NCBI GenBank assembly: GCA_018971625.1
Contig: JAGXAJ010000019.1
Span: forward strand, 1 to 58,102
Direction: 5' to 3'
Length of the DNA: 58,102 nucleotides
Source of the DNA: Pseudomonadota bacterium
GTDB taxonomy: Bacteria > Pseudomonadota > Alphaproteobacteria > Rhizobiales > Xanthobacteraceae
Numbering within the stretch: the first letter of the stretch is position 1; each line of letters opens with the position of its first letter. Under the pieces are notes generated by a model, which had not been told where the DNA came from, ran no database searches, and was given only the letters and a program-made list of their open reading frames with translations. Both the position numbers and the translations under genes were made by a program. This document shows positions 7,516-15,823 of this stretch, piece after piece.

Positions 7516-7881
7516 TGCAAGATAACGGCAGGAACCGACGGCTGGTTCCAGCCCTGATGGAAACCGGCCGGGTAATTCCACATCCGTCCCTGGCCCAAAA
7601 CGTCCGTGAGAGTGAAAATTCTGAGATATCGGCGCCCCGAGGACCGCGCCGCCGGTGGGTTAGAGGAGCTAGCATCAGCGGCGCGGCCACGCCAGCCGCT
7701 CTGGGAGGGCGACGAGCGCTTGGACCAACCGCGGCTGGCAAATCATGTTCCCCGGTTCGAGATCAACCTGTCCTCGCGCGCGGCAGCCAGCGATGCGATG
7801 GCCGCGGCGCCGCGACTGCGTTCGGGAAATTAGGTCCGGACCGCAGCAAACGCATCGAGGCAAGTGGAAGCTGAGCAAGTC
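7516..7881. other. Intergenic, no supported gene
   Basis: A plus-strand frame at 7606-7833 is open but has no recognisable motif or ribosome-binding site. Nothing else is supported. This closes the gene-poor stretch that follows ybgC. Confidence 0.35.
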
Positions 7882-8554
7882 TCACGCTGCGGCTTTGTGC
7901 CGCGCGAGTTCGGCTTTGTACAATTCGAACTCCTCCGCGATCGCCCTTGCGATGCTCGGCCGCGTGCGAAGCCGCGCGAGGCGACTTCCACCGTCGCGGC
8001 CGCAGCCGAGACGGGTGCGATGCCGGTCACCGTCAGCAGCATCGGCAGCCCTGCGGTCAGGATGATCACCCCCGCATGGTCTGCACCACCGCGATTGCCG
8101 GCACATCGGCGGCCTTCTCGGCGGCGAGAATGGTGATTTGCGACAGCGCGCCGGGGTTTCCGGCGAGGGAGGCCGAAGTGCGGTCCCAGCCATGGATCTG
8201 CTGCAGGTAGAAGCTGCTGCCGAAGGTCGAGCAGAAGGTCGCCAGTGCCAGAAGCCCGATGGTCAGAGGATAGGCGCTCGCATGCTGCAGCAATTGTTGC
8301 GATATCAGCGAGCCCAGCGAGATTCCGAGCAGCACCAGTACCGACCGGGTGATGAGCGAGGGAATCGAGAGCGGCCGGCCGGCGATGGCCGCGATGCCCA
8401 CCGCGATCATGGCCCCGGAAATCAGCCCGCCCGGAAACCTGGCCCACAGAAACAGGCCACCGCCGGCGGCGTCGATCGCCAGCGTTTCGAGGATGTGGAG
8501 CGCCTTGGTGCGGCTCGAAATGGCGACGGCCGTCGATGCGGGAGTTTGGCTCAC
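7882..8554 (-). pseudogene. AbrB-type membrane protein, truncated and frameshifted
   Basis: From the ATG at 8554, about 160 residues match the first half of AbrB-family integral membrane proteins (AaGGLFLWARFPGGLISG-like start, LLGISLGSLIS, ATFCSTFGSSFYLQQIHGWD, GNPGALSQITILAAEKAADV, IAVVQTMR). At AVVQTMR the frame shifts by one base to a stop at 8066, while the expected continuation VIILTAGLPMLLTVTGIAP lies in the next frame. The second homologous half (about 170 aa) is missing. The last ~100 bp ends with RPSIARAIAEEFELYKAEL in a third frame, perhaps from another gene. It is non-functional as read. Confidence 0.7.
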
Positions 8555-8778
8555 GCCGCCTTATGTCAAATCCGCACCGCCGCGACAATTGCGCCGAACA
8601 ACAATGAAATTCGCCGGCCGACGCTGATGTCGGCTTGCGCAAGCATGCGTCTCTGGCGCTTCCTGCGATCGGCATTCGCTCGGCAGGAAGGGTTTGATCG
8701 GCCGGCTTTCGCTCGGGCACTCGAAGAGGACTCAACCCCTCCGCCCGGATCGGGGAGGGGTTGCAAGGTCAGGCCTGA

Positions 8779-9057
8779 TTACTTCGGCGCGGCTCCGGAT
8801 TCCTTGGCCTTCGCGTCCTTTTTGCACTGGGTCATGAATGGCTTGCGCTGCTTCTTGCCGTGGAGACCCTTGGCATCGGCTTCCTTGGAGCATTCCAGCG
8901 ATGCCGCGGTCCGCGGCTTCTCGGTCTTTTTGGCGGCCGGCGCTGTTGTCGCCGCCGGTGCGGAAGCCGGCGCGCTCGTCTGCGCAAACGCCGCCGAACT
9001 CATCAGAAGCACAGAAGCAAAGGCCGTCGCGAGTGCGCGGGTCGATAGGGTCATCAT
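8779..9057 (-). CDS. PsiF-like secreted protein
   Basis: About 92 aa. A Sec signal peptide (LATAFASVLLMSSAAFA, cleavage before QTSAP) precedes an Ala/Pro-rich linker and a single PsiF-type repeat, LECSKEADAKGLHGKKQRKP followed by FMTQCKK, with two Cys. PsiF proteins are periplasmic and phosphate-starvation-linked in enterics; the function is unknown. Two adjacent ATGs (9057, 9054) follow a GAGG; the first is used. It is divergent from a second small secreted protein gene. Confidence 0.75.
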   Translation of the reverse strand: MMTLSTRALATAFASVLLMSSAAFAQTSAPASAPAATTAPAAKKTEKPRTAASLECSKEADAKGLHGKKQRKPFMTQCKKDAKAKESGAAPK

Positions 9058-9246
9058 GGGGGTACCTCGGGTTGAAGAGACGCGCAAGGTCGGCTCGCGA
9101 TGCTGAACCGTGGATGAATGAAGCCGTCAGGCCGTCGCTTCGCGGTGTGGATATTTTATGCACAGAGGCGGGGTTGGTTCGTTGTCACCCCCGGTTGCTA
9201 GGATAGGATGGCAATCTTAGTTCGCTATGCCCTAAGGAGACCAAGA

Positions 9247-9735
9247 ATGACTGTTCAAGCAAAATTCCTTTTATGTGCCGTTGCCCTGTCGGGCCTCACG
9301 GCTTTCGCGGCGATCTCGCCAGCCAGCGCGCTCAGCATGTCGGAATGCAGCGCGAAGTATAAGGAGGCCAAGGCCGCCGGTACCCTCAACGGCCAGAAAT
9401 GGAACGATTTCCGCAAGGCCCAGTGCGGTGCTGATGCTACCGCGACGCCCGCCGCCGCGCCGGCTGCACCGCCGCCGGCGGCAGAGGCTAAGCCAGCCGC
9501 CAAGCCGAAGACGGCGGCCGAACCCGCAGCACCTGTGGCAACTGGCAATGCGGTATTCCCGACCGCGGTGGATCCGAAATATTCCAAGGAATCCGCCGGC
9601 AAGGCCCGCTTGCATACCTGCGTTGATCAGTACAAGGCCAACAAGGCCACTAACGGCAATGGCGGCATGAAATGGATCATGAAGGGTGGCGGCTATTACA
9701 GCGAATGCAACAAGAGGCTGAAAGGCGCGGCCTGA
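9247..9735 (+). CDS. Secreted protein of unknown function
   Basis: 162 aa from the ATG at 9247, preceded by TAAGGAGACC. A signal peptide (FLLCAVALSGLTAFAAIS, cut near ASA-LS) is followed by MSECSAKYKEAKAAGTLNGQ, which resembles the PsiF-like Cys/Lys pattern, then a long Ala/Pro-rich linker and a C-terminal domain with KARLHTCVDQYKANKATNGN and GGGYYSECNKRL. Four Cys suggest disulfides. It is likely periplasmic. It faces away from the PsiF-like gene, and both share the Cys-helix-Cys style. Confidence 0.75.
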   Translation: MTVQAKFLLCAVALSGLTAFAAISPASALSMSECSAKYKEAKAAGTLNGQKWNDFRKAQCGADATATPAAAPAAPPPAAEAKPAAKPKTAAEPAAPVATGNAVFPTAVDPKYSKESAGKARLHTCVDQYKANKATNGNGGMKWIMKGGGYYSECNKRLKGAA

Positions 9736-9823
9736 GCCAGGCTTTACAGACGCGGGCATGGCACGATTCGTCATGCCCGCGTCCCTGATTTTGCCGATCG
9801 CGCGGGACTGATCCGGTTTGAAC

Positions 9824-10335
9824 ATGGTGTCTTCCGGCGTGATCATTTCCGCGATGCAGGGTTTGCTCGGACTGGCATCGGGATCGCTGGTTGGATTCTC
9901 GCTCGGCCTGATCGGCGGCGGCTCGATCCTGGCGGTGCCGCTGATGGTCTATGTGGTCGGCGTGCCCGACGCCCATGTGGCGATCGGCACCAGCGCCATC
10001 GCGGTTGCGGCCAACGCCGCCGTCAACCTTTCCAACCATGCAGCGCGGCGGTACGGTGCGATGGTCCTGCGCGCTGATGTTCGCGGCGGCAGGGATCGTC
10101 GGCGCCTGCACAAGTTCGTCGCTGGTGGCGGTCACCGCCTTCGGCCTCACCACCGCGGCCAGTTACGCCTGATCGGGCCTAGTTTCATGGCCCTTGGCCG
10201 GATTGTTCATCGGCGGCGGCATCATCGGCGGGCTGATCGGCACCCGCTCGGCGCGGCGCGCTCAACATCGTGTTCGCGGGTGTCACTATCCTGGTGACGC
10301 TCTATATGCTGGCGCGTAACTTATCCCTATCTTGA
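9824..10335 (+). pseudogene. TSUP (TauE/SafE) family permease, frameshifted with internal stop
   Basis: The N-terminus reads GLASGSLVGFSLGLIGGGSI, then VGVPDAHVAIGTSAIAVAAN and AAVNLSNHAAR, the first TSUP repeat. Near 10055-10060 the frame shifts, and CALMFAAAGIVGACTSSSLV continues in another frame to a TGA in SYA-stop-SGLVSWPLAGLFIGGGIIGG, where Leu is expected. After the RSARR region a second shift is needed to read LNIVFAGVTILVTLYMLARN. The three lesions show decay. Intact members (about 250 aa) export sulfite or organosulfonate anions. dsbA follows. Confidence 0.75.
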
Positions 10336-10375
10336 ACGTATATAGGCTTGCGCTTCAAGCTAGCCTGGAGAATCC

Positions 10376-11068
10376 ATGATGCCCCTATCGATCGACCCTG
10401 TCAGGCGCAGTCCGGCGACAAGCCGGCGCGCGGCGCTGGCGCTGCTCGGCGCCGGCTCGGTTGCGCTGGGGCTTGGACTAAAGCCGGTACGGGCGGAGGG
10501 CGATCCCGAAAACGTGCTGACCGAGGCGCTGGTCCTGCGCGATCCCGACATTCCGGTCGCCGGCAATCTCGACGGCGACATCACCATCGTTGAATATTTC
10601 GACTACAATTGTCCGTATTGCCGCAAGCTCGAACCCGAACTGCGGCAGGTGGTTTTCGATGATGGCAAGGTCCGGCTGATCTGGAAAGACTGGCCGATCC
10701 TCGGTCCGGTTTCGATGATGGCCAGCAGGATGGTGCTCGCCAGCAAATATCAGGACAAATATGTCAGGGCCCATGAGGCGCTGATGGGAGTGAGTTCGAG
10801 GTTGACCGAGCCGCGGATCAAGGAATTGCTGTCCGGCGCGGGCATTGATATCGACCGGCTGAACAGCGCCCTTGACAGCAAGGCCAAGACCATCAACGCC
10901 ATCATCGCACGCAACAACGACCAGGCGATTGCATTCGGTTTCAACGGCACGCCGTCCTTTATTGTCGGCAAGTTCCGGGTGCCCAACGCTCTGACCATGG
11001 ACCAGTTCGGTCAGGTCATCGCCGACGCGCGCAAGGCCGCCACCGACAGAAACAAGAGATCTCCGTAG
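10376..11068 (+). CDS. DsbA-family thiol:disulfide oxidoreductase
   Basis: 230 aa. The N-terminus has a twin-arginine-like signal (TSRRAALALLGAGSVALG, then VRA cleavage). The thioredoxin core carries EYFDYNCPYCRKLEP with a CPYC active site, an all-helical insertion, and NDQAIAFGFNGTPSFIVGKF with the cis-Pro loop (GTPSFI). This is a periplasmic oxidase or isomerase of the DsbA/Com1 type; the redox partner is not in the window. Two ATGs (10376, 10379) are adjacent. A minus-strand terminator follows at 11101-11128. Confidence 0.9.
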   Translation: MMPLSIDPVRRSPATSRRAALALLGAGSVALGLGLKPVRAEGDPENVLTEALVLRDPDIPVAGNLDGDITIVEYFDYNCPYCRKLEPELRQVVFDDGKVRLIWKDWPILGPVSMMASRMVLASKYQDKYVRAHEALMGVSSRLTEPRIKELLSGAGIDIDRLNSALDSKAKTINAIIARNNDQAIAFGFNGTPSFIVGKFRVPNALTMDQFGQVIADARKAATDRNKRSP

Positions 11069-11100
11069 CATGGCCAGTCCGGGCAAAGCACGTCCACAGC

Positions 11101-11128
11101 AAAACGCCCCCGTCGAAAACGAGGGCGT
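11101..11128 (-). terminator. Minus-strand intrinsic terminator
   Basis: Read leftward: ACGCCCTCGT-TTTCG-ACGGGGGCGT, then TTTGC. The stem has ten pairs with one mismatch. It ends the small membrane protein gene at 11153-11356 and may also act weakly on dsbA. Confidence 0.6.
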
Positions 11129-11152
11129 GAACGGCAGGCCGGAGCGGGAAGC

Positions 11153-11356
11153 TTATTTTGATGAGAGCCTGCTCCAGTCCTCGTGGGCGCGCGCCTTCAC
11201 CGCATTCCAGTCGTTCGATGCGACGTCCCAGTTGACGATGGTGCGACCGGTCTGCGCCTGATCGTTGGCGACGGTCGAGGTCGACATCGTATCGTGGATA
11301 TAAACGCCCGCCACCAGCAGCAACGCACCCAAAATCATTCCCAGAAAAGTCTGCAT
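11153..11356 (-). CDS. Hypothetical small membrane-anchored protein
   Basis: 67 aa. The ATG at 11356 follows GGAGGAAATGTC, a strong ribosome-binding site; longer upstream starts lack one. The N-terminus QTFLGMILGALLLVAGVYIH is a membrane helix or uncleaved signal, followed by a soluble tail (IVNWDVASNDWNAVKARAHE). No family is recognised, though the pattern is common in Bradyrhizobium. A terminator follows at 11101-11128, so it is monocistronic. Confidence 0.65.
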   Translation of the reverse strand: MQTFLGMILGALLLVAGVYIHDTMSTSTVANDQAQTGRTIVNWDVASNDWNAVKARAHEDWSRLSSK

Positions 11357-11494
11357 GACATTTCCTCCAGTGACCGCCAACAACGCAATCGCAAGACGAT
11401 GGTTCCGCGTCTGAAAATCAGCAAACACCCGTGCCCGGACGTGAAAGGGCGCTTTCAGGCGCATCAACGTACCAACGCGTCACTCAGAGCGGTA

Positions 11495-11656
11495 TCATCG
11501 CCGCAGGTTACGTATCAGCGCTTTGCCTCGCCCGCAGCCTCTCATGACGCGGTTGAAATCCGGCGGGTTGAGATGGCGCGCGACAAAGGCGAGCACTTCC
11601 ACCGATTGCAGCAAGGGCGGAAGCATGGCCACGATGTCGACCACAGCCTCGCTCAT
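11495..11656 (-). pseudogene. N-terminal fragment of a putative phospholipase/esterase-type protein
   Basis: The frame gives MSEAVVDIVAMLPPLLQSVE and VLAFVARHLNPPDFNRVM, then loses similarity (GCGRGKALIRNLRR, stop). The opening resembles the N-terminus of a longer alphaproteobacterial protein annotated as phospholipase or esterase (pattern LPPLL-x-ALE-x-LAFVARHLNPPDF). The catalytic region is absent. I recall the family from its N-terminal pattern only. It lies just after the S1C protease homologue on the same strand. Confidence 0.4.
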
Positions 11657-11687
11657 TCCTCGGGGCTCTACCGGCTGAACTCCGCGC

Positions 11688-12659
11688 CTAGTGCAGCCGC
11701 GGGCCTTTGAGCAGTTTTGCGCGATCGGTCGAGGCCAGCACCACGTCAAAGGTGACACCCTCGTGGTAGACGGTCAGCGGCACGTCGACACCCGCCGTAC
11801 CTAGCGACCAGAGCTTGCGATAGAATTGCGTCTGGTTGGCGACCTTCTCGCCCTTTACCGCCAGGATGACGTCGCCGGCCTTGAGTTCGGCGCGCGCCGC
11901 CGGTCCCTTGGCGGAAATGCCGACCACCACGATCTTGTTCTCGATTTCGGCCGTGTACATCCCGAGCCAGGGCCGCGCCGGCTTGTTGACGCGACCGAAT
12001 TTTCGCAAGTCGTCGAGCACCGGCTTGAGCAGATCGATCGGCACGATCATGTTGACATGCTCGCTCTTGCCCTCACGCTCACGTTCAAGCTGAAGCGAAC
12101 CGATCCCGATCAGCTCGCCGCGGTTCGAGATCAGTCCGGCGCCGCCCCAATTGGGATGCGCGGGATGGGTGAAGATCGCCTCGTTCAGCAGATACTCCCA
12201 GTAACCGGCGAATTCCTGCTTCGCTGCGATGTGGCTCGCAACCGACCGGGTGCGACCGCCGGCGCCGCCCAGTACCACGCGGTCGCCTATATGGGCAGCG
12301 GCCGAAGATCCGAGCGGCATGGGCTCGAGATCCATCCGGTCCAGTGCCTGCACCAAACCAAAACCGGTTTCGGAGTCGGAGCCGAGCGCGTGGCCCTGCA
12401 CCACGCGACCGTCGCCAAAATGCAGCCAAACCGCTTCGGCCTCGGTGATCAGATAGCCGATGGTCAGGATCAGTCCGTCATCGATCACGACGCCATTGCC
12501 GGCGCGTTCGGTGCCCAGATTATCCGCGCTGAAGGCATCATTGGGGATGATCGAGTGCAAGCCGACCACCGAAGCAAGCGCGCGATCGAGATCGAAGGCG
12601 TAGTCGCCTGCACGGGGCTGATTTGCCGCTGGCACTTTCCATTCAGTCAAAGAGACCAT
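11688..12659 (-). CDS. S1C (HtrA-like) protease homologue with PDZ domain, catalytic triad apparently lost
   Basis: 323 aa. The trypsin-like fold is recognisable (GVVIDDGLILTIGYLITEAE, GSDSETGFGLVQALD, HPNWGGAGLISNRGELIGIG), followed by a PDZ domain (RPWLGMYTAEIENKIVVVGI, then GDVILAVKGEKVANQTQFYR). Compared with VTNNHVV, ETDLALL and GNSGGPL of active HtrA proteases, the positions of His, Asp and Ser appear as Tyr69, Gly99 and Trp171. No signal peptide or membrane helix is seen, so it is probably cytoplasmic. It is likely a pseudoprotease acting by binding. The frame is intact, arguing against simple decay. Confidence 0.85.
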   Translation of the reverse strand: MVSLTEWKVPAANQPRAGDYAFDLDRALASVVGLHSIIPNDAFSADNLGTERAGNGVVIDDGLILTIGYLITEAEAVWLHFGDGRVVQGHALGSDSETGFGLVQALDRMDLEPMPLGSSAAAHIGDRVVLGGAGGRTRSVASHIAAKQEFAGYWEYLLNEAIFTHPAHPNWGGAGLISNRGELIGIGSLQLEREREGKSEHVNMIVPIDLLKPVLDDLRKFGRVNKPARPWLGMYTAEIENKIVVVGISAKGPAARAELKAGDVILAVKGEKVANQTQFYRKLWSLGTAGVDVPLTVYHEGVTFDVVLASTDRAKLLKGPRLH

Positions 12660-12895
12660 GCAGGCTCTCCTGTTCGATCAGCGCAAATCGCTGCGGCGTC
12701 AAGCGCGATTCTCGTCGGCATCTATCGCTATTTTGGCACGGGCAGTCCAGATTTCAACGGCTTGACGGCTTGTTGATTCACAACGTGGTAGGTGCCGAGC
12801 AGTATGCGCAGCGCCATATCGAATCCCGGCAGGGGGAATGCCGTGCCGCATTGTGGTGCCGTTGTGGCGACGTCGCGGTCACCCTGGCGGCCGCT
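12660..12895. other. Intergenic, nothing recognised
   Basis: It lies between the start of the S1C homologue and the end of the di-heme cytochrome gene, both leftward. It should hold the promoter of the former. No motif stands out. Confidence 0.3.
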
Positions 12896-14719
12896 TTACA
12901 GCGTCTTGAGATATTCCAGCAGTGCCTTCTTCTCCGGATCGGACAGGCGGGTGCCGAATTCATGACCGCAATTGCTATTGCCCGAATTGAGATCGCTACA
13001 ACCCGTCGTGGTCACCGTGTAGTTGAACTGTGGTTGCTCGACGGCAAGACCGACATTGACGATGTCGTAGGCGGGCCCGATCTTGAACTGCTTGACGCGT
13101 TGGGCCGCGGGCTTCAGCAGTTCGGCCAGCGTCGGCACCGAGCCGTTATGCAAATACGGCGCGGCGGCCCAGATCCCCTGCATCACGCGCGATTCATAGG
13201 CGCCTTTCGGCGGCAGCGGCGTCGGCGGCGCGATCAAGTTCGGAATCGCAAGCCCCTGGATGCGAAGGTTCGAAAGCAGGTTTGAAGGCGTTGCCGCGGC
13301 AGCCGGCGGATGGAAAGCGCTTTGCAGGTCGCGAAGGGCGGGCGGCAGCCGCTTCAGGTCGATACGAGGACCATTCTGGATCTGTGTAGCCACCCCCGTT
13401 GCGATCAGCGCCGCCGGACTCGGCGAGCCACCGCCGCGCAAAGACTGCTCGATGACCGAGCCGAGCACCGAGGTTGCGAGGATGTTGAACGCTGTATCCG
13501 TCTCGCCAAGTGGCTGGGTGACAAACGGGATGACCGCGCCCTTGAGCACGCCCGTCTTCTTGCCTGACCACGCCAGCACGTCATGGGCACGCGTGTCGGT
13601 GCCGACATTGTCGATCGGCGTGGCCCAGGTCTGAATGCCCGGGAAACGCACCGTTCCGGATTTGATGCCATGGCACTCGGCGCATCCGCCGTTGGCCGTC
13701 GGCCGATTGAAGATCTGCTGCCCTTGCTGCACGAGCGCGGCATCGAGTGGCTGGATCGATCCAAACGGCCATTTCGGCGGACCGATCTGCCGCACCAGCG
13801 TTTCGAGCTTGCCGAGGCCATCGAAATTCGCCGAGTTGCTGTTGAGGAAATTGACATAGATGCCGTCATTGGTCGGTTGAAACACGCCGAAGACGCCGAA
13901 CACTTCGCCGAGATTGCGCGACAGCGCCAGCACATCGCTGCCATTTGCGGCGAAGCCGGTCCATTGCGTGTGGTCCTGAATCGGCGCGTTCCAGATAAAG
14001 GGGTAGCGCACCGGCGCGTCCGCTTTCTGGATGTTGTCTGCGATCAGAAAATCCGGCGATGGTCCGAGATCGAGACCGGTGAGGCGGTTGAAGATCATGC
14101 CGACCGCATCGAGCCGCGACGGACCCCAGCTCGGGGTCGGCAGCGCGCGCGTCATCAACGTATGGAACCGAAGATACCAGGCGTTGACGTCCTGACGCAG
14201 TGCGACCACGTCGTCGGCGTCCGGCCTGGCTGAACTGAGGACCAGTGCGGCGAAGCTGTTGAAAGCGGCATCGCTCGAAAGCACCTGTCCAACCGCGGCA
14301 TCCAGATCGGCAAGAAAACTCTGGAAATCCACGATAGCCGGACCGCCATCCACGCGGTAGCTCTGGCCGCCGACGGTGATTTGCCTGGTGTGGCAGGCCG
14401 AGCAAGTCATGCCGACGATCTGGACTCCGCTCGCGCCCGAGGCGGTGAAGCCGACCGGAAGGCCATTATTATTGGCCGGATTGGGCAGATAACCATAGCG
14501 TCCAAGACTGTCGGCGAGAAATGGCTGGCCGTTCGCCTGTTTGAGATTTTGCAGCCAGGAGAGCAGAATCATCCGTGAGCCTTGGTCGCGGCTGTAAAAA
14601 TCGTCGCGGAGGGCTTGCGTCCAACCCGCACCCTGTTCGGTGTAGATGGGATCCGCCGCCCGGACCGGGGAGCCGGCGAATGCCGCAACAATGAGAGCCG
14701 ACAGCAAGATGGCGCGCAT
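12896..14719 (-). CDS. Di-heme c-type cytochrome, RoxA/cytochrome c peroxidase-like
   Basis: 607 aa from the ATG at 14719, preceded by GAAGGGA. A Sec signal (RAILLSALIVAAFAGSPVRA) exports it to the periplasm. Two heme c sites are seen: CSACH at 106-110 and CAECH at 346-350. RVMQGIWAAAPYLHNGSVPT near 511-530 is a hallmark of the RoxA/LGP-type branch of bacterial di-heme peroxidase-like proteins. It probably performs an oxidase, peroxidase or dioxygenase reaction on an unknown substrate. It is longer than classical CcpA enzymes (about 350 aa). It is not in an obvious operon. Confidence 0.88.
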   Translation of the reverse strand: MRAILLSALIVAAFAGSPVRAADPIYTEQGAGWTQALRDDFYSRDQGSRMILLSWLQNLKQANGQPFLADSLGRYGYLPNPANNNGLPVGFTASGASGVQIVGMTCSACHTRQITVGGQSYRVDGGPAIVDFQSFLADLDAAVGQVLSSDAAFNSFAALVLSSARPDADDVVALRQDVNAWYLRFHTLMTRALPTPSWGPSRLDAVGMIFNRLTGLDLGPSPDFLIADNIQKADAPVRYPFIWNAPIQDHTQWTGFAANGSDVLALSRNLGEVFGVFGVFQPTNDGIYVNFLNSNSANFDGLGKLETLVRQIGPPKWPFGSIQPLDAALVQQGQQIFNRPTANGGCAECHGIKSGTVRFPGIQTWATPIDNVGTDTRAHDVLAWSGKKTGVLKGAVIPFVTQPLGETDTAFNILATSVLGSVIEQSLRGGGSPSPAALIATGVATQIQNGPRIDLKRLPPALRDLQSAFHPPAAAATPSNLLSNLRIQGLAIPNLIAPPTPLPPKGAYESRVMQGIWAAAPYLHNGSVPTLAELLKPAAQRVKQFKIGPAYDIVNVGLAVEQPQFNYTVTTTGCSDLNSGNSNCGHEFGTRLSDPEKKALLEYLKTL

Positions 14720-14950
14720 CGACGTTTTCCCTTCGGTCAATCTTCGGTTGTAAAGCTATCATCGCGCTTGCACTGGGTTTGCGCAAGCAGGAACGGCGTG
14801 GTTGTTGAAAATCAGGGCCGCTGTGACTCGCGGGTCTAAAACCTCCGCGCTGAATGCCACGAAAAGCTGCAACAGTGCCCGTCAGCCGCGCCGGTCTGCG
14901 CTATTGCGTCATGACCGACAATATTCCAGATCGATTCATGGGATCGCACG

Positions 14951-15055
14951 CAGCCTTGGCTGGTCGAAATCGCGATCGGGCCGAAGTCGAAGGCTGATCG
15001 GAAAAAGCTCGACGCTGTACTGGCGAAGTTCGTCGCCGAAAACCGGACCATCGCC
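14951..15055 (+). pseudogene. Fragment resembling elongation factor G domain III
   Basis: The frame reads QPWLVEIAIGPKSKADRKKL and DAVLAKFVAENRTIAM. This resembles the start of EF-G domain III (P-V-x-x-IAVEPK-TKADQEKL-x-x-AL-x-KLA-x-EDPSF). Nothing before or after resembles EF-G, so this is an isolated scrap of about 35 codons. It lies between the cytochrome and HNH genes. The rest of 14720-15073 shows no gene. Confidence 0.35.
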
Positions 15056-15073
15056 ATGCGTTGGCAATCGTTG

Positions 15074-15631
15074 CTACGGGTCGAGTTCGGTGTCCCAGTA
15101 GAGATAATCGAGCCAGCTGTCGTGCAGATAGTTCGGCGGAAACAGCCGGCCATTGCGATGCAGCTGGTGCACTGTCGGCGCGAACGGAAGCTGCCTTGGA
15201 AACATCCTCGCCTGCTGTGGCGTCAAATTACCCTTGCGCAGATTGCACGGCGAACAGGCCGCGACCACGTTCTCCCACGTGGTCTGGCCGCCTTTGCTGC
15301 GGGGGATGATGTGGTCGAAGGTGAGATCGTCGCTCGCCGAGCAGTACTGACACATGAAGCGGTCGCGCAGGAAGACGTTGAACCGGGTAAAGGCGGGGTG
15401 CGTGGTCGGCTTGACGAATGATTTCAGCGACACCACGCTGGGCAGCTGGATTTCGAACGATGGGCTGCGCACGGCGCGGTCGTAATGCTCGACGATATTA
15501 ACGCGGTCGAGGAACACCGCCTTGATCGCGTCCTGCCACGACCAAAGAGACAGCGGATAATAACTCAGCGGCCGGAAGTCCGCATTCAACACCAGTACCG
15601 GCCAACCACCTTGCGAGACGTGCGCGTTCAA
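15074..15631 (-). CDS. HNH endonuclease family protein
   Basis: 185 aa. The HNH fold has zinc Cys pairs CQYC and CSPC flanking DDLTFDHIIPRSKGGQTTWE and NVVAACSPCNLRKGN, with the DH catalytic pair. The N-terminal block (WPVLVLNADFRPLSYYPLSL) is characteristic of a stand-alone, widely conserved bacterial HNH protein not tied to phage. Function is unknown, possibly DNA repair. It is divergent from the ClC gene; an open 190-bp gap separates them. Confidence 0.9.
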   Translation of the reverse strand: MNAHVSQGGWPVLVLNADFRPLSYYPLSLWSWQDAIKAVFLDRVNIVEHYDRAVRSPSFEIQLPSVVSLKSFVKPTTHPAFTRFNVFLRDRFMCQYCSASDDLTFDHIIPRSKGGQTTWENVVAACSPCNLRKGNLTPQQARMFPRQLPFAPTVHQLHRNGRLFPPNYLHDSWLDYLYWDTELDP

Positions 15632-15785
15632 CTAACGCTCCTGACCCCCGTTTTGGCTGCGACGCAGCTTAGGTTGACATACTACAGGCAGCGTGACGGG
15701 ATTGTGAAGAGCGTTGGCGGGCTTATCCGCCGCTCCCCGGCGAGCGTCCGGATTGCATGATCGGCGCGAAGGCAGCTAAACGGGG

Positions 15786-15811
15786 GTGGACGGCGCCTTT
15801 CGACCGTCCAC
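15786..15811. repeat. Hairpin before the ClC gene
   Basis: Perfect arms GTGGACGG (15786-15793) and CCGTCCAC (15804-15811) end 12 bases before the ATG of the ClC gene. The stem could influence ribosome access. A TTGACA at 15673 may belong to the ClC promoter, but its -10 is not clear. Confidence 0.4.
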
Positions 15812-15823
15812 GGATCCGGCGAA

